Shown: positions 36,301 to 46,403 of the stretch, one piece after another
How positions within the stretch are numbered: the stretch's first letter is position 1
How the letters are laid out: the number at the start of each line of letters is the position of its first letter
Source of the DNA: Lonicera japonica
Taxonomy: Eukaryota; Streptophyta; Magnoliopsida; Dipsacales; Caprifoliaceae
NCBI GenBank assembly: GCA_021464415.1
Contig: CM038465.1
Coordinates: forward strand, 78,898,919 to 78,962,918
DNA: 64,000 nt
Direction of reading: 5' to 3'
Made by a program: the position numbers and the translations under genes
The notes under the pieces: generated by a model
What the model was told of the DNA's origin: nothing
The model's input: only the letters and a program-made list of their open reading frames with translations
Database searches by the model: none

Positions 36301-39300
36301 TTAATATATACAAGAAAAGAAAGAAACATGACAGCCTAAAACAAGGAGAAATCATGGGGGAGACAAGGAGAATAAAGGAAAGGAATGGAATAAAGGAAAA
36401 GAAGAAAGCTTTACAATGGAAGCTTTACAATGGAGCATGCTTTACAATAATGGAGCTTTATATTATTTCTATATTTCTAACACCCCCCCTCAAACTCAAG
36501 GTGGTAAATGGGAGGTCAGCTTGAGTTTGGAAATCAAATTCTGAAAGCGACCCGTCGGATGAACTTTAGTGAATATGTCTGCGGCTTGATCGATGGATGA
36601 GATGGGGATGAGACGAATAGTGTTGCTGGATATATGCTGGCGAATAAAGTGACAGTCAATCTCAATATGCTTCGTTCGTTCATGGAACACATCATTGTGA
36701 GCAATCTGAATAGCACTTTGATTATCGCATTTAAGTACAGTTGGGAGATGTTGAGGAACTCCCATGTCCGAGAGAAGCCAACGTAGCCAAACAATTTCTT
36801 GAGTGGTGTCAGCCAGAGCACGATATTCTGCCTCTGTACTGGAGCGAGAAACTAGTGTTTGTTTCTTACTACGCCAAGATATAAGCGAATCGCCTAAGAA
36901 TATGCAGTAACCGGTAGTTGATCGTCTGTCAGTTGGATCACCAGCCCAATCAGAATCAGAATACGCACGTAGTTCAAGGGAGGATGTAGATGAGAACTGC
37001 AAGCCGTGAAACATTGTTCCTTTAATATATCTGAGAATGCGAAGAACGGCAGTATAATGAGTGGATCGTGGAGCAGCCATAAATTGACTGACAATGTGAA
37101 CGGCATGGGCAATGTCCGGACGAGTGACAGTTAGATATACCAGGCTGCCAACAAGTTGTCGATACAAAGTTGCATCACTAAGAGGAGTACCATCAAGAGG
37201 AGTAAGTTTGGTACTCGGTTCCAACGGAGTAGGCGCAGTTTTGCAGTCGGTGAGACCCGCACGACTGAGAAGATCAGAAGCATATTTGGCTTGGGACAGA
37301 TAGTATCCAGCATAATCAGATAACACTTCAAGCCCTAAAAAATAGTTTAGACGACCGAGATCTTTCATTTCAAAATGACGACTGAGAGATTGCTTGAGTT
37401 CAGAGATACCACTAGTATCATCTCCGGTAATAATCATGTCATCTACATACAGAACCAGAAGTGTAGTACCAGTAGTTCTCTTTCTGATGAAGAGACCATA
37501 GTCATAAGCACTAGAGGTAAAACCCATTGTTTGAATAGTAGAACTAAACTTTTCAAACCAGGCACGAGGGGCTTGTTTTAGACCATACAAGGCACGGCGG
37601 AGCTTGCACACTTGAGTGGATGAGTGATGAAACCCTGGAGGAGGTTTCATATAAACTTCTTCTGAAAGATCACCATTGAGGAATGCATTCTTTACATCCA
37701 TCTGAAAAAGTTTCCATTTGCGAATAGCAGCAACAGCGATAAGGCTTCGGACAGAAGTTAGACGAGCAACTGGTGCAAAAGTTTCCTCATAATCAATGCC
37801 GTATTCTTGATTAAAGCCCTTTGCAACAAGTCTTGCTTTGTATCGATCGATGGAACCATCTGATTTGGTCTTGATTTTGTACACCCATTTACATCCAACT
37901 GCTGTCTTTCCTGGTGGAAGGGTGACTAATTTCCAAGTCTGAGCTTTTTCTAATGCCTGCAATTCCTCAGTCATCGCTTGCTGCCATAGTGGGTTAGAAC
38001 TAGCCTCTTTATAAGTAGAAGGCTCATGGTGAGAGAAAATAGTGGAATAGCAGTGATAATCACGAAGATGATGAGGAAGTTGTCTTACCCGTGTGGACTG
38101 ACGAGGAGTGGATTGTATGGCTGGATCATTGAACGAGTCAGTGTCATGAGGATAGTCCGTAGCAGGCCCAGGAGATATGTTGATGGATGAATTAGGGTCA
38201 TGGTTTGGTGAGGTAGAGTCAGCGGGAATGGAAATTTCATTCGATGAGATAGAGTCAGGAAGTGCTGGTTCAGATGTGGGCGTAACAGATGTGTGGAGAG
38301 GATAGAGATCATCAGTGGAGCTAGTAAAAAATGGAATAGTGGAAGGATTGGAGACGTGAAATTTGGAAATGGATGAGAACATTTTGTGTTCCCAAAATAT
38401 GACATGGCGAGACACACGAAGTCGTTTTGAAACAGGATCCCAGCACCTATAGCCTTTATGTTCTATCCCATACCCTAGGAAGCAACATAGTCGAGATCGA
38501 GGTTCTAGTTTTGAATGTTCATGAGGCTGGAGTAAGACAAAACATGCACACCCAAAAACTTTGAGAGGGTTATAGTCAGGAGCATTGCCATACAACCTCT
38601 CATAGGGTGATTGATTGTGGAAGGTAGGAATAGGATGTCGATTAATGGTATATACTGCAGTAAGAGCTGCTTCCCCCCAGAAGCGTTCAGGACATCCACT
38701 GGATATGAGAAGTGTGCGGACAGTGTCGAGAATATGACGGTGTTTACGTTCAGCACGGCCGTTTTGTTGGGATGTACCAGGACAAGAATACTGAGAAATG
38801 GTGCCTTGCTGACGTAAAAAATTTAAAAATTTGGATTCTTTGTACTCCATAGCATTGTCAGCACGAAAAATTTTGATTGGTCGAGAAAACTGTGTTTGGA
38901 TCATTTGAGCAAAATGGTAATATAACTGTGGTAGTTCAGAGCGATTTTTCATGAGAAATATCCATGTAAAACGGGTGTAGTCATCTATAAAAACAACAAA
39001 ATATTTTGATCCTCCCATAGTATCGTGAGGAGAAGGTCCCCATACATCAGAATGAATAAGATCAAAAGCTGCGGAAGAAAGAGAATTACTTTTATTGAAG
39101 GATAATGCTGGTTGTTTTCCCAGTTGACATGACAAACATGAAATATTTTCCGACTTAACAGTTCCTAATCGACCAGTGGAAATAAGAGTTCTGAGCTTAT
39201 CAATAGACATATGACCTAACCGAGAGTGCCAAAGTTCCATGGATGAAGTTGGAATGGTGGGAGCAGCAGCAAGAGTAGATATGGGAACAGGTGGTGGTGT

Positions 39301-40431
39301 GCGAAGATGGATAAGCTCGAACATGCGACCAACTTTACGGCCTATCCCAATAACCTGTCCCGTCCGTGGATCCTGCACATGACAACCAGAAGAAGAGAAT
39401 AAAACAGTAAGGCCAAGATCACAGAGTTGCCCAACAGATATGAGATTAATAGTCAATTTTGGTATGTGAAAAGTAGAGGGAAGAGATAACGTGGATGTTG
39501 ATACATGGCCAATGTGGGTGACAGGTAAGGAAGAGCCATCAGCAGTTGTAATAGGAGATATGTGTGTGGTAGAATTTTTTGAGAGAAAAATTGTGGAATC
39601 AGAAGTCATATGATTGCAGCAACCGGAGTCAAAATACCAAGAGGTACCTGGAGTTGCAGACATTGCATTAGCTGAACCAGACAAAACCTGTTTTAACATA
39701 TCAGCAAGATCATTATTGGTGACGAATGGGGGTGGATTGGATGGCTGTAAATTGGAGGCGACAGCAGTAACAGACTTGGCATTAGATTTTCTGGCAGGAT
39801 TCTTGTAGCAATCTGAACCCCAATGTTTTGGTCCACGCTTATGGCAATACTTGCACACTCGTTTGGGACAATAGAGTAATACGTGGGTTGTCTCATGACA
39901 ATAAGTGCAGACATCGGATGATTTCGTGGATTTAGATTGTGTGACTGCAAGTACTTCGGATGAAATTTGAGAATTTGTACCAAGACGAGTTTCTTCAAAA
40001 TGGAGTGCGGTAACAACATCATCAAAAGTTGGTAGGGGATGGCGATGCAAGAGAGATGCTCGGACAGTCTCAAACTTGTTATGGAGTGCCATGAGAAGAG
40101 TCATTACTTGCTGTTGATCTCTATAAGTAATGAATTTGGCAGCATCGGTGGGACATGACCAGATGGGTTCTGAAGAAGCCAACTGATCCCAAAGGATTTG
40201 CATTTCAGATAAAAATTCATCAATGCTTTGACTAGGTTGTTGACGTTTGGCGTGGAGAGCAGTCAATAATTGATACTGGTGAGCAAGATCCTTGGTTGTG
40301 TAAACTAGTCATGGCTTGAGACCAGTGAATATAATTGGGCCCATTGAGGATGATGGAAATTGGTCGAGAGATTTCAGCGCGTTCCATTGGCTTTGGGTGA
40401 GAGGACGCTGGAGAATGTGGATGTAATTGAA

Positions 40432-40478
<47 letters not shown>

Positions 40479-42139
40479 TAAAATATAAATAACTTAAAAC
40501 CAGAAGGTTTATTGGGCTGGAATAACAAAACCAGAAGATTTAGGGGCTAGAACAACAGAACTTGAAAGTTTGGGGGCTAGAATATAAAAATCAGAAGGTT
40601 TAGGGGTTAAAATAAGAAAATCAGAAGGTTTACGGGCTAAAACACAAAGTTTAGAAAGTTTAGGGGCTAAAACAGAAAGTTTAGAAAGTTTAGGGGCTAA
40701 AACAGAAAGTTTAGAAAGTTTAGGGGCTAAAGCAGAAATATCAGAAAGTACAGGGGTTAAATTGTAAATAGATTTGACGGAATCTGGAATATTCCGTCAA
40801 ATCTAACGGCAAGTAAACGGCGGTAACTAATGCCACGTGTTGCTGACGTGGCGTTGACTGGATGCCACGTGTTGCTGACGTGGCGTTGACTGGATGCCAC
40901 GTGTTGATGACGTGGCGTTGACTGGATGCCACGTGGCGCTGACGTGGATGCCACGTGGCGCTGATGTGGCAGCTGACGTGGATGCCACGTGGCGCTGACG
41001 TGGCGTTGACTGGATGCCACGTGGCGTTGACTGTCTGACACGTGGCACTAGGGCTGACGTGGCAGCCACGTGTCTTTCTTCTTCACTGAGAGGCGCGTGA
41101 GAATGACGGGTTTGCTGGTCGTTTCTGTTGGTGGCGCGTGAGAGCGCGTGCGTTTCTCAATTCTGTTGATCAAAACGCGGTTTGGATCGTTTTCTCTGTG
41201 GGATCATGAATATATGATTATTTTCGGATTTGGATATATATACGGGATGAACGAAGCTGTTGCAGGTCTGTATGTGGTGTTTTAAGATGGTTTTTGGGTC
41301 TAGGGGTTGGTTAGGAGAATGCTGTGGTTTTGGTGACGGCAGAGTAGCAAGAAGTGGAGGTGGTGAAGATTAGAGGACCTCTGATACCATGTAGAAAATT
41401 AAAAGAGAGAATAAATTGTTCTTGATGTTATATATTTTGTGTGTTGTTTACAATGGCAAATGCCCTTAATATATACAAGAAAAGAAAGAAACATGACAGC
41501 CTAAAACAAGGAGAAATCATGGGGGAGACAAGGAGAATAAAGGAAAGGAATGGAATAAAGGAAAAGAAGAAAGCTTTACAATGGAAGCTTTACAATGGAG
41601 CATGCTTTACAATAATGGAGCTTTATATTATTTCTATATTTCTAACAGTTTCGAAGTTAGAAACCCAATAATGAGAAATTATAAAATTATTTACTCATGG
41701 AACAGCGTTGCTTACCCTAGACTAGTGAACAAATTATAGTATTTAGAAAAGTAAACCTGAACTAGGACATGATACAAATCGTCTATTCAGTGTGATAACT
41801 AGAAATAACAGAATTAGATAAAACCCTAGACTGCGAATACAAGTTGTAAAGGATTACAGAAAATTATAGCGAACGACAAAACAAAAGTAGGACATGATCT
41901 AAATCGCTTATCAGTATAATAACTGGGATTAGAGAAACATATCATTATAAAAGTGTGTGTGTGTGTGTGGTGAGAGAGGGAGAGGGGAGAATGGGGATTA
42001 CGATGGCAGAGATGGCAATGAAGGACAAGAGGACAGTGAAAATGGCAGTGAAATCACCACCACCACCACCACCTCCTTGCTGCTGGCGAGGAGGCTGTGG
42101 TATCGCCGCTCGCTGTTGCTGTTGCTGCTGCGCATCCAT
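33338..42139 (-). CDS. Erlin-like SPFH/band 7 domain protein
   Basis: Nine exons on the minus strand join in phase to give 365 residues: 42139-42002, 35404-35284, 35155-35088, 34976-34917, 34815-34657, 34236-34090, 33941-33727, 33612-33504 and 33418-33338. The protein has a Gln/Gly-rich N-terminus, one transmembrane helix (about 30-50) and the SPFH domain, opening with the conserved [18 protein letters not shown]. It continues with [18 protein letters not shown] and [20 protein letters not shown] charged coiled-coil segment and EAEANKL follow. Animal erlins are ER lipid-raft scaffolds that help degrade IP3 receptors; plant relatives (for example At2g03510) have the same layout but an unclear role. 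The first intron is about 6.6 kb because it holds a Copia element (36225-41647). Removing it leaves a normal intron. Confidence 0.9.
33925..34084 (+). repeat. 94-bp tandem duplication across an intron-exon border
   Basis: The block starting CCACTGCAATCAAGACCTAC and ending in TTTTATGCGGAAGAAGA occurs twice, offset by 94 bp (for example GCAATCAAGA at 33931 and 34025). The first copy contains the true acceptor and start of Erlin exon 7, on the minus strand at 33941. The second copy, inside intron 6, therefore carries a duplicate acceptor at about 34035. Using it would add 94 bases and shift the frame. Confidence 0.85.
36225..36482 (-). repeat. Copia 3' LTR
   Basis: 258 bp, ending next to the polypurine tract. 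Same length and, as far as can be read, same sequence as the 5' LTR, which indicates a recent insertion. Confidence 0.95.
36483..36495 (-). other. Polypurine tract of the Copia element
   Basis: On the minus strand the sequence reads GTTTGAGGGGGGG directly before the 3' LTR. It is the expected primer site for plus-strand DNA synthesis, and the pol stop codon lies immediately upstream. Confidence 0.85.
36496..40308 (-). CDS. Copia gag-pol polyprotein, gag N-terminus deleted
   Basis: About 1270 uninterrupted codons run from a TGA at 40309-40311 to the stop at 36496. No suitable ATG starts the frame. In order: the end of gag ([17 protein letters not shown] onward), a canonical CCHC knuckle ([14 protein letters not shown]) plus a variant second one, then protease with the DSG triad in [11 protein letters not shown]. 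Integrase follows with its HHCC zinc site (LWHSRLGHM to CLSCQLG) and a D,D-35-E core including NGRAERKHR. Then reverse transcriptase with YVDDM and RNase H ([26 protein letters not shown]). The pol part is intact. An upstream fragment from an ATG at 40387 encodes the expected gag N-terminus ([18 protein letters not shown]) in another frame, so roughly 200 bp of gag between them appear deleted. Such a copy would need gag supplied by another element. Confidence 0.93.
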   Translation of the reverse strand, partial: LVYTTKDLAHQYQLLTALHAKRQQPSQSIDEFLSEMQILWDQLASSEPIWSCPTDAAKFITYRDQQQVMTLLMALHNKFETVRASLLHRHPLPTFDDVVTALHFEETRLGTNSQISSEVLAVTQSKSTKSSDVCTYCHETTHVLLYCPKRVCKYCHKRGPKHWGSDCYKNPARKSNAKSVTAVASNLQPSNPPPFVTNNDLADMLKQVLSGSANAMSATPGTSWYFDSGCCNHMTSDSTIFLSKNSTTHISPITTADGSSLPVTHIGHVSTSTLSLPSTFHIPKLTINLISVGQLCDLGLTVLFSSSGCHVQDPRTGQVIGIGRKVGRMFELIHLRTPPPVPISTLAAAPTIPTSSMELWHSRLGHMSIDKLRTLISTGRLGTVKSENISCLSCQLGKQPALSFNKSNSLSSAAFDLIHSDVWGPSPHDTMGGSKYFVVFIDDYTRFTWIFLMKNRSELPQLYYHFAQMIQTQFSRPIKIFRADNAMEYKESKFLNFLRQQGTISQYSCPGTSQQNGRAERKHRHILDTVRTLLISSGCPERFWGEAALTAVYTINRHPIPTFHNQSPYERLYGNAPDYNPLKVFGCACFVLLQPHEHSKLEPRSRLCCFLGYGIEHKGYRCWDPVSKRLRVSRHVIFWEHKMFSSISKFHVSNPSTIPFFTSSTDDLYPLHTSVTPTSEPALPDSISSNEISIPADSTSPNHDPNSSINISPGPATDYPHDTDSFNDPAIQSTPRQSTRVRQLPHHLRDYHCYSTIFSHHEPSTYKEASSNPLWQQAMTEELQALEKAQTWKLVTLPPGKTAVGCKWVYKIKTKSDGSIDRYKARLVAKGFNQEYGIDYEETFAPVARLTSVRSLIAVAAIRKWKLFQMDVKNAFLNGDLSEEVYMKPPPGFHHSSTQVCKLRRALYGLKQAPRAWFEKFSSTIQTMGFTSSAYDYGLFIRKRTTGTTLLVLYVDDMIITGDDTSGISELKQSLSRHFEMKDLGRLNYFLGLEVLSDYAGYYLSQAKYASDLLSRAGLTDCKTAPTPLEPSTKLTPLDGTPLSDATLYRQLVGSLVYLTVTRPDIAHAVHIVSQFMAAPRSTHYTAVLRILRYIKGTMFHGLQFSSTSSLELRAYSDSDWAGDPTDRRSTTGYCIFLGDSLISWRSKKQTLVSRSSTEAEYRALADTTQEIVWLRWLLSDMGVPQHLPTVLKCDNQSAIQIAHNDVFHERTKHIEIDCHFIRQHISSNTIRLIPISSIDQAADIFTKVHPTGRFQNLISKLKLTSHLPP
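40437..40475 (+). repeat. 39-base poly-T tract in the Copia leader
   Basis: An uninterrupted T run just upstream of the gag start of the minus-strand element (so poly-A in element sense). Its length is likely to vary. Confidence 0.85.
40500..40770 (-). repeat. About 30-bp tandem repeats in the Copia leader
   Basis: In plus orientation the unit is close to AGAAAGTTTAGGGGCTAAAAC and is present about nine times. The copies nearest 40640-40730 are almost identical and those near 40500 more diverged. It is part of the untranslated leader between the poly-T tract and the ACGT array. Confidence 0.8.
40832..41075 (-). repeat. ACGT-element array (G-box/TGACGTGG/W-box) in the Copia leader
   Basis: Tandem units of about 31 bp read GATGCCACGTGTTGCTGACG followed by TGGCGTTGACTG, with variants. 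The array contains nine CACGTG palindromes and seven TGACGTGG sites, plus several TTGACT (W-box type) cores, in about 245 bp. CACGTG and TGACGTGG are classic bZIP/bHLH binding sites. The repeats are open in several frames by chance, but no protein is implied. Confidence 0.85.
41375..41389 (-). other. Primer-binding site of the Copia element
   Basis: Minus-strand TGGTATCAGAGGTCC directly follows the 5' LTR. TGGTATCAGAG is complementary to the 3' end of initiator tRNA-Met, the usual primer of plant Copia elements. Confidence 0.9.
41390..41647 (-). repeat. Copia 5' LTR
   Basis: 258 bp, TG...CA bounded, abutting the primer-binding site. It is followed at 41648 by the second copy of the GTTTC target duplication. 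Confidence 0.95.
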
Positions 42140-42423
42140 GATGGCAGTCTATCACTCCCTCGCACTCTGGAATTTTGCTTTCTCTTTCGATCGTGTCCAG
42201 TTTATATTGAAATAGCGAAAATAATTTATTGACTTTTAAATTCATTTCCCCTTAAAGCCCTCTCGAATTCGAAGATTACAGGGGTGTTTTTGATTCGGGG
42301 CTCATCTTTAATAATATATATTTAGTCCTTAGTTATTTTTTAAAATGATATCAGAATTTAGTTATCATTTTATAACTTTTGTCAAGTAATTGTTAAATAA
42401 GGTAACTTTTAGACAATTTTGCT
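42140..42423. other. Upstream region of the Erlin-like gene
   Basis: Short spacer holding the leader and probable promoter of the minus-strand Erlin-like gene. No other gene seen. Confidence 0.5.
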
Positions 42424-43688
42424 TTTATGACTAAAGTCTAATATTAATGTATAAATAGTAGCTAAAAATTAAATTAGACACAATTTATAATTTCTAAATA
42501 TATAATTGTTGAATAGTTTGTTCCCTATTTAAGATCATCCAAATACAAGAAAGAGAGCAACACCATCCCATAAAACTTATACACCATTCAAAAATCACAA
42601 GCAATCATTTGGTAGTTTTATTACTAAGATTCTTTTTAACTACACTTGGAACTTAACTACATAAGATGCCATCACTTGGAACTTAACTACATAAGATGTC
42701 AATATCTGACAAGCCCTACCAATCCAATTTATTCACGTCCAATTAGATGTTGGATTGGATTGGTTTCAATCTTCTCTAAAAAAAAAAAGGAACCTTGGTA
42801 TTAAGAACTATAAGAAATGTGCAGCTTTCTGATGATATTGTTTACTTGGGAAGATGAGAATTTTGGGTAAGTATATTACTAAGATTCTTTTTTTTCTTAT
42901 TCAATTAGAGAAGATTGAAACCAATCCAATTTAACATATAATTGGATGTGATTAGATTGGATTGATAGGGCATGTCAGATATTGTATATTGAATTCTAAA
43001 ACTGACATCATATCGGATTCAATGCAGATGGTCTAAAAACTATCATATTGGATCGGATGCCCACCTCTAAAAAACATTAGATACTCTTGATCGAAACACC
43101 ATAAGATAATATTCTAGACTTAATAGTTGAGTGTCAAATAGGCATATTAAGAGATAAAGCAGTTACAAACTTCATTTTTTTAATTAGATTTGATAGTAAT
43201 GACACTAATACATGATTGGAGATCAAATGATGTAACATATGATGGTGATAGATTGGTACCAAATGTGGAAACAAAACTTAGAGAACTGCAAAAGCAATAG
43301 CACCATTACACTGCTAGCATTTCAACATTGTAGCATCAATTAGTGCAGGTGCAAATGTTGAACTTTATGCTCAAGTGATACCTTTTTTTTTTAACTTATG
43401 TTATGTATGGTATGCATCTTATGTAGTTAAGTTCCAAGTGATGGGTTTTTTCGGAACTCTTGTTTTATACTTATCAAGTACGTTATCTTAAGTACAAATG
43501 ATTGTTTTTGATTTTTGGATGGTGTATAAGTTTTATGGGATGATGTTACTCTCTTTCTTGTATTTGGATGATCTTAAATAGGGAACAAGCTGTTCAACAA
43601 TTATATATTTGAAAATTACAAATTGTGGTCTAATTTAATTTTTAGCTACTATTTATATATCAATATTATATTTTAGCCACAAGGGCTA
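42424..43688. mobile_element. Foldback element with long inverted arms
   Basis: The left arm (about 42424-42700) and right arm (about 43405-43688) are inverted copies. Shared landmarks include ATAAATAGTAGCTAAAAATT, TCATCCAAATACAAGAAAGA, CCATAAAACTTATACACCAT and AACTTAACTACATAAGATG. The last of these is doubled in the left arm. An inner pair (GGTTGGATTGG-type around 42740 and 42950) is also inverted. No duplication is obvious and no coding frame remains. Boundaries are approximate. Confidence 0.7.
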
Positions 43689-44149
43689 TCAATCTAATCA
43701 ATAAAAAATAATAAAGTACACTAAACGATCTAATCTATCACTATTTGGTACTTAACCCTTTAAATAATAGAGTTAAGAGAACTAAATTATCGATGTTAAT
43801 TCTCATTCCAATTCAAACCAATTAGAAATATTAAAAACATGTCTAAAAGAAACAAAGCAAAAGTAAACGAAAAAAAGAAGAAGAAACAGCCACCAAAATT
43901 AGGGACTAATCATTGATGTTTATTTTACTCCTTTTTTCACTTGTAATGTCCAAAGAAAAATAAAAATATGTCAATATTGTGGTCATTTGGTCCTACATTT
44001 TTTAGATGTGTGGCATTAGCTAATATAGTTAATATCAAGTTTGGTCCCTGAATAGTATATATTATGGAGAAAAGTGAGAAGAATTAGGATTTTTCTCTTT
44101 CAAAGTTTCAAACGATATTGTTTTATTGTACTTTTTATATTAGCAGTTT
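43689..44149. other. AT-rich spacer
   Basis: No gene or recognisable element. Confidence 0.45.
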
Positions 44150-44343
44150 TTTTTTAAAGATTCGATTTTTTCTGTCCAATTCGGGTAACCTAACTCCCGA
44201 ACCCAAATCGACTCAAATCAATCGGTTTCGGTTTCGAATTTGGATTTGAATTTGGATTTTTTTTCCTGTTCGAAAAATCTCGAATTATAACGGATCGATT
44301 CGGTTCGTTCGTTCAATTTTTGGATTTCTGACAACACCCCTAC
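44150..44343. repeat. Partial hAT-like repeat (inverted relative to 46404)
   Basis: Its right end GAAATCC-type sequence, ending ACACCCCTA, is the reverse complement of the start of the element at 46404 (TAGGGGTG then TTCAGAAATCC-like then CGAACGAACC). It contains runs of GGTTTCGGTTTCG and TTTGGATTTG. The left end is not clear. Confidence 0.5.
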
Positions 44344-46403
44344 AGAAGAATGCCAATTAGAAGGATGCAAATTAGAAGAATACAATTGAATTTTCCTTGT
44401 CCTTTTTCAATCTAAACAAATTGGTATTCTTTGAAATTGCTTTCCCATGGTACAAGCAAGGAATATCATGTATCATTTTGGTACTTTTAGGGGTTGTTTG
44501 TTTTGCACACCTAAGATTTTAGATTTAACCGGTGTGAAAGTTATTTATTTGATAAAAAAATTAAATGATATGTCACTTAAATCTAAAAATTTGCATCCAA
44601 AATTTTACATGGTAAGTTTGCCGCTTAAATATGAAAACATAAAACTCTTCATTATAAAATACCTATTTTACCTTTATTAAAAGTTAAAACCATAATCATG
44701 TGATCTAAATACACTAATAAGAGCAAAATTATTATATTAAAAAAAATCAAATTTCAAATGAGTTATATTTAAATAAACAACATTTTTTCAGATACAGTTT
44801 TTAGAAGTAAATAAACAATTTTTTCAGTTTTAGTTTTTAGATGTTTTATCAACGCTACCTTAATTGATAGTTTAGATGTGACTAGAAAAAAAAATTTAAA
44901 TAATTGTAGAGCCACATAGTAAATGCAACTAAAATTGGAGGGTGTGATTGTAAATATAAGTAAAGCTCAAGGGTTGAACTAGGGGGGACAGAGCAGGTTA
45001 CAGCACAGGGCAAAATTTTGAAAAACCTACTAGCCCTACTAAAAAAAATAAAAAAATTAAAATAAGCCCACCCCTTTATCAAATTTTAGCCCACCCCTTT
45101 GTTAAAGTTTAGCCCATTCTTTAGCCCAGCTCAAATATTATAAGCTCACTAATTTATATAACTCTCTTAAATTTATATAACTCATTATATGGTTATACTT
45201 TTAATTTTTTTTTATAATATTTTTTTTTATTACTATTAGCTCACCTGTCGGAAAAATTTTGGGTCCGCTTCTGGTAAAGCTAGAGAACCAGGTTGAAAAA
45301 TTTAGTAAAATAGGAGGACCCGATCATTAATACAAATCAAACATGGAGGATCACATCGTAAAAGTAATTAATCGTGGAAGGGCAAATCATCTGTATAATA
45401 AGTTAAGCTTTTTTCAACCCTTCTCATTTTAAAAGTCATTTTCTAATGGAAAAAATTTCACTAAATTAGTTGAAATTCATGTGAACTATGTATTGAAATT
45501 TGAAATATTGTCATATCAACTTTTATATATTTCTCTCATCAACTCTTAAAAAATTTAAAATATCATAACTTTAAATCAAAAACACAAAATTTAATAAAAA
45601 TTATATTTTTAAAGTATACTCATCAATATTTATAAAATATGATTCATTATAATTATAAAATTGTGTAATTTATTTTATAAAAATTATTAAATATAATAAA
45701 AATTAAGCTATCCATATTGCCAAAAAAATTATCTATTTTTTAGATTATAATACTACTTTTAAAAGTTGTATTGTATATTTCTAAAGTGTATATTGCTATG
45801 GGTAAAAGCATAATTGCTTTCGCATTATTACTACCCTATTTTTAAATATTTGCCAAAGAGCAATTGCATCACAAAATAGACAAAATATATAATTTATCTG
45901 TAAATACTTAACTTTTTTTTTTAACAATAAATATGCAACTACTTGAAATACTCTAATTACCAAATAATTCAACACTCACTTTCTCTCTCTGTAACCTCAC
46001 TTGCAAAAGCAACAACGTATTAAAATTTAATTTAAGACTCTTAAAATATGGTTAATTTAGCTGGGAATAATCGATTAAGGGTTTAAAATTAATTCATTGA
46101 TGTGTTTCCACTTTTGACCCATTCCATATGCTTCAAACTTTTGTAAGTAATTATTATTCAATTCAGCTCAAGTTAAAAAATTTATTTTCAAATTATAAAT
46201 TAATGTTCATTTCACTATAGATAAAATTTGTAATAATTATATGATAATTTTATTTTTAACATTAATATTCTTTTTGTTATACCGTACAGTATAGCACAAG
46301 AAATACTTTATGTGTATATATATGGAACATTGGAGGATAGTATGTAAATAATATTTAAATTGGAGGACCAAATTGTAAATATAAACAAAACTAGATGACC
46401 ATA
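44344..46403. other. Gene-free AT-rich region with degenerate GGAGG...GTAAATATAAG repeats
   Basis: No gene supported. A phrase close to TGGAGGACCAAATTGTAAAT recurs with variation at about 44935, 45340 and 46355 and again downstream at 46965, 47000 and 47075. It looks like a dispersed tandem repeat from an old retroelement. Confidence 0.4.

Larger units (their letters stand above)
36225..41647 (-). mobile_element. Copia LTR retrotransposon inside Erlin intron 1
   Basis: A 5423-bp element on the minus strand. Its LTRs, 36225-36482 and 41390-41647, are each 258 bp, start TGTAGAAAATTA and end TTTCTAACA in plus orientation, and look identical by eye over their length. The 5-bp repeat GTTTC flanks the element at 36220-36224 and 41648-41652. 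The primer-binding site beside the 5' LTR reads TGGTATCAGAGGTCC on the minus strand, complementary to initiator tRNA-Met. The polypurine tract lies beside the 3' LTR. Order of domains is gag, protease, integrase, reverse transcriptase, RNase H, which defines Copia. It reads in the same direction as its host gene. Confidence 0.97.

Noticed and set aside
40741..41069. Overlapping minus-strand frames rich in Arg, His and Thr in the Copia leader
   Set aside because: They arise because the 31-bp repeat is free of stops in several frames; composition is dictated by the repeat, not by coding.
41945..42232. Plus-strand frames antisense to Erlin exon 1
   Set aside because: Generated by the CAG and GGT-type repeats of the exon on the opposite strand.
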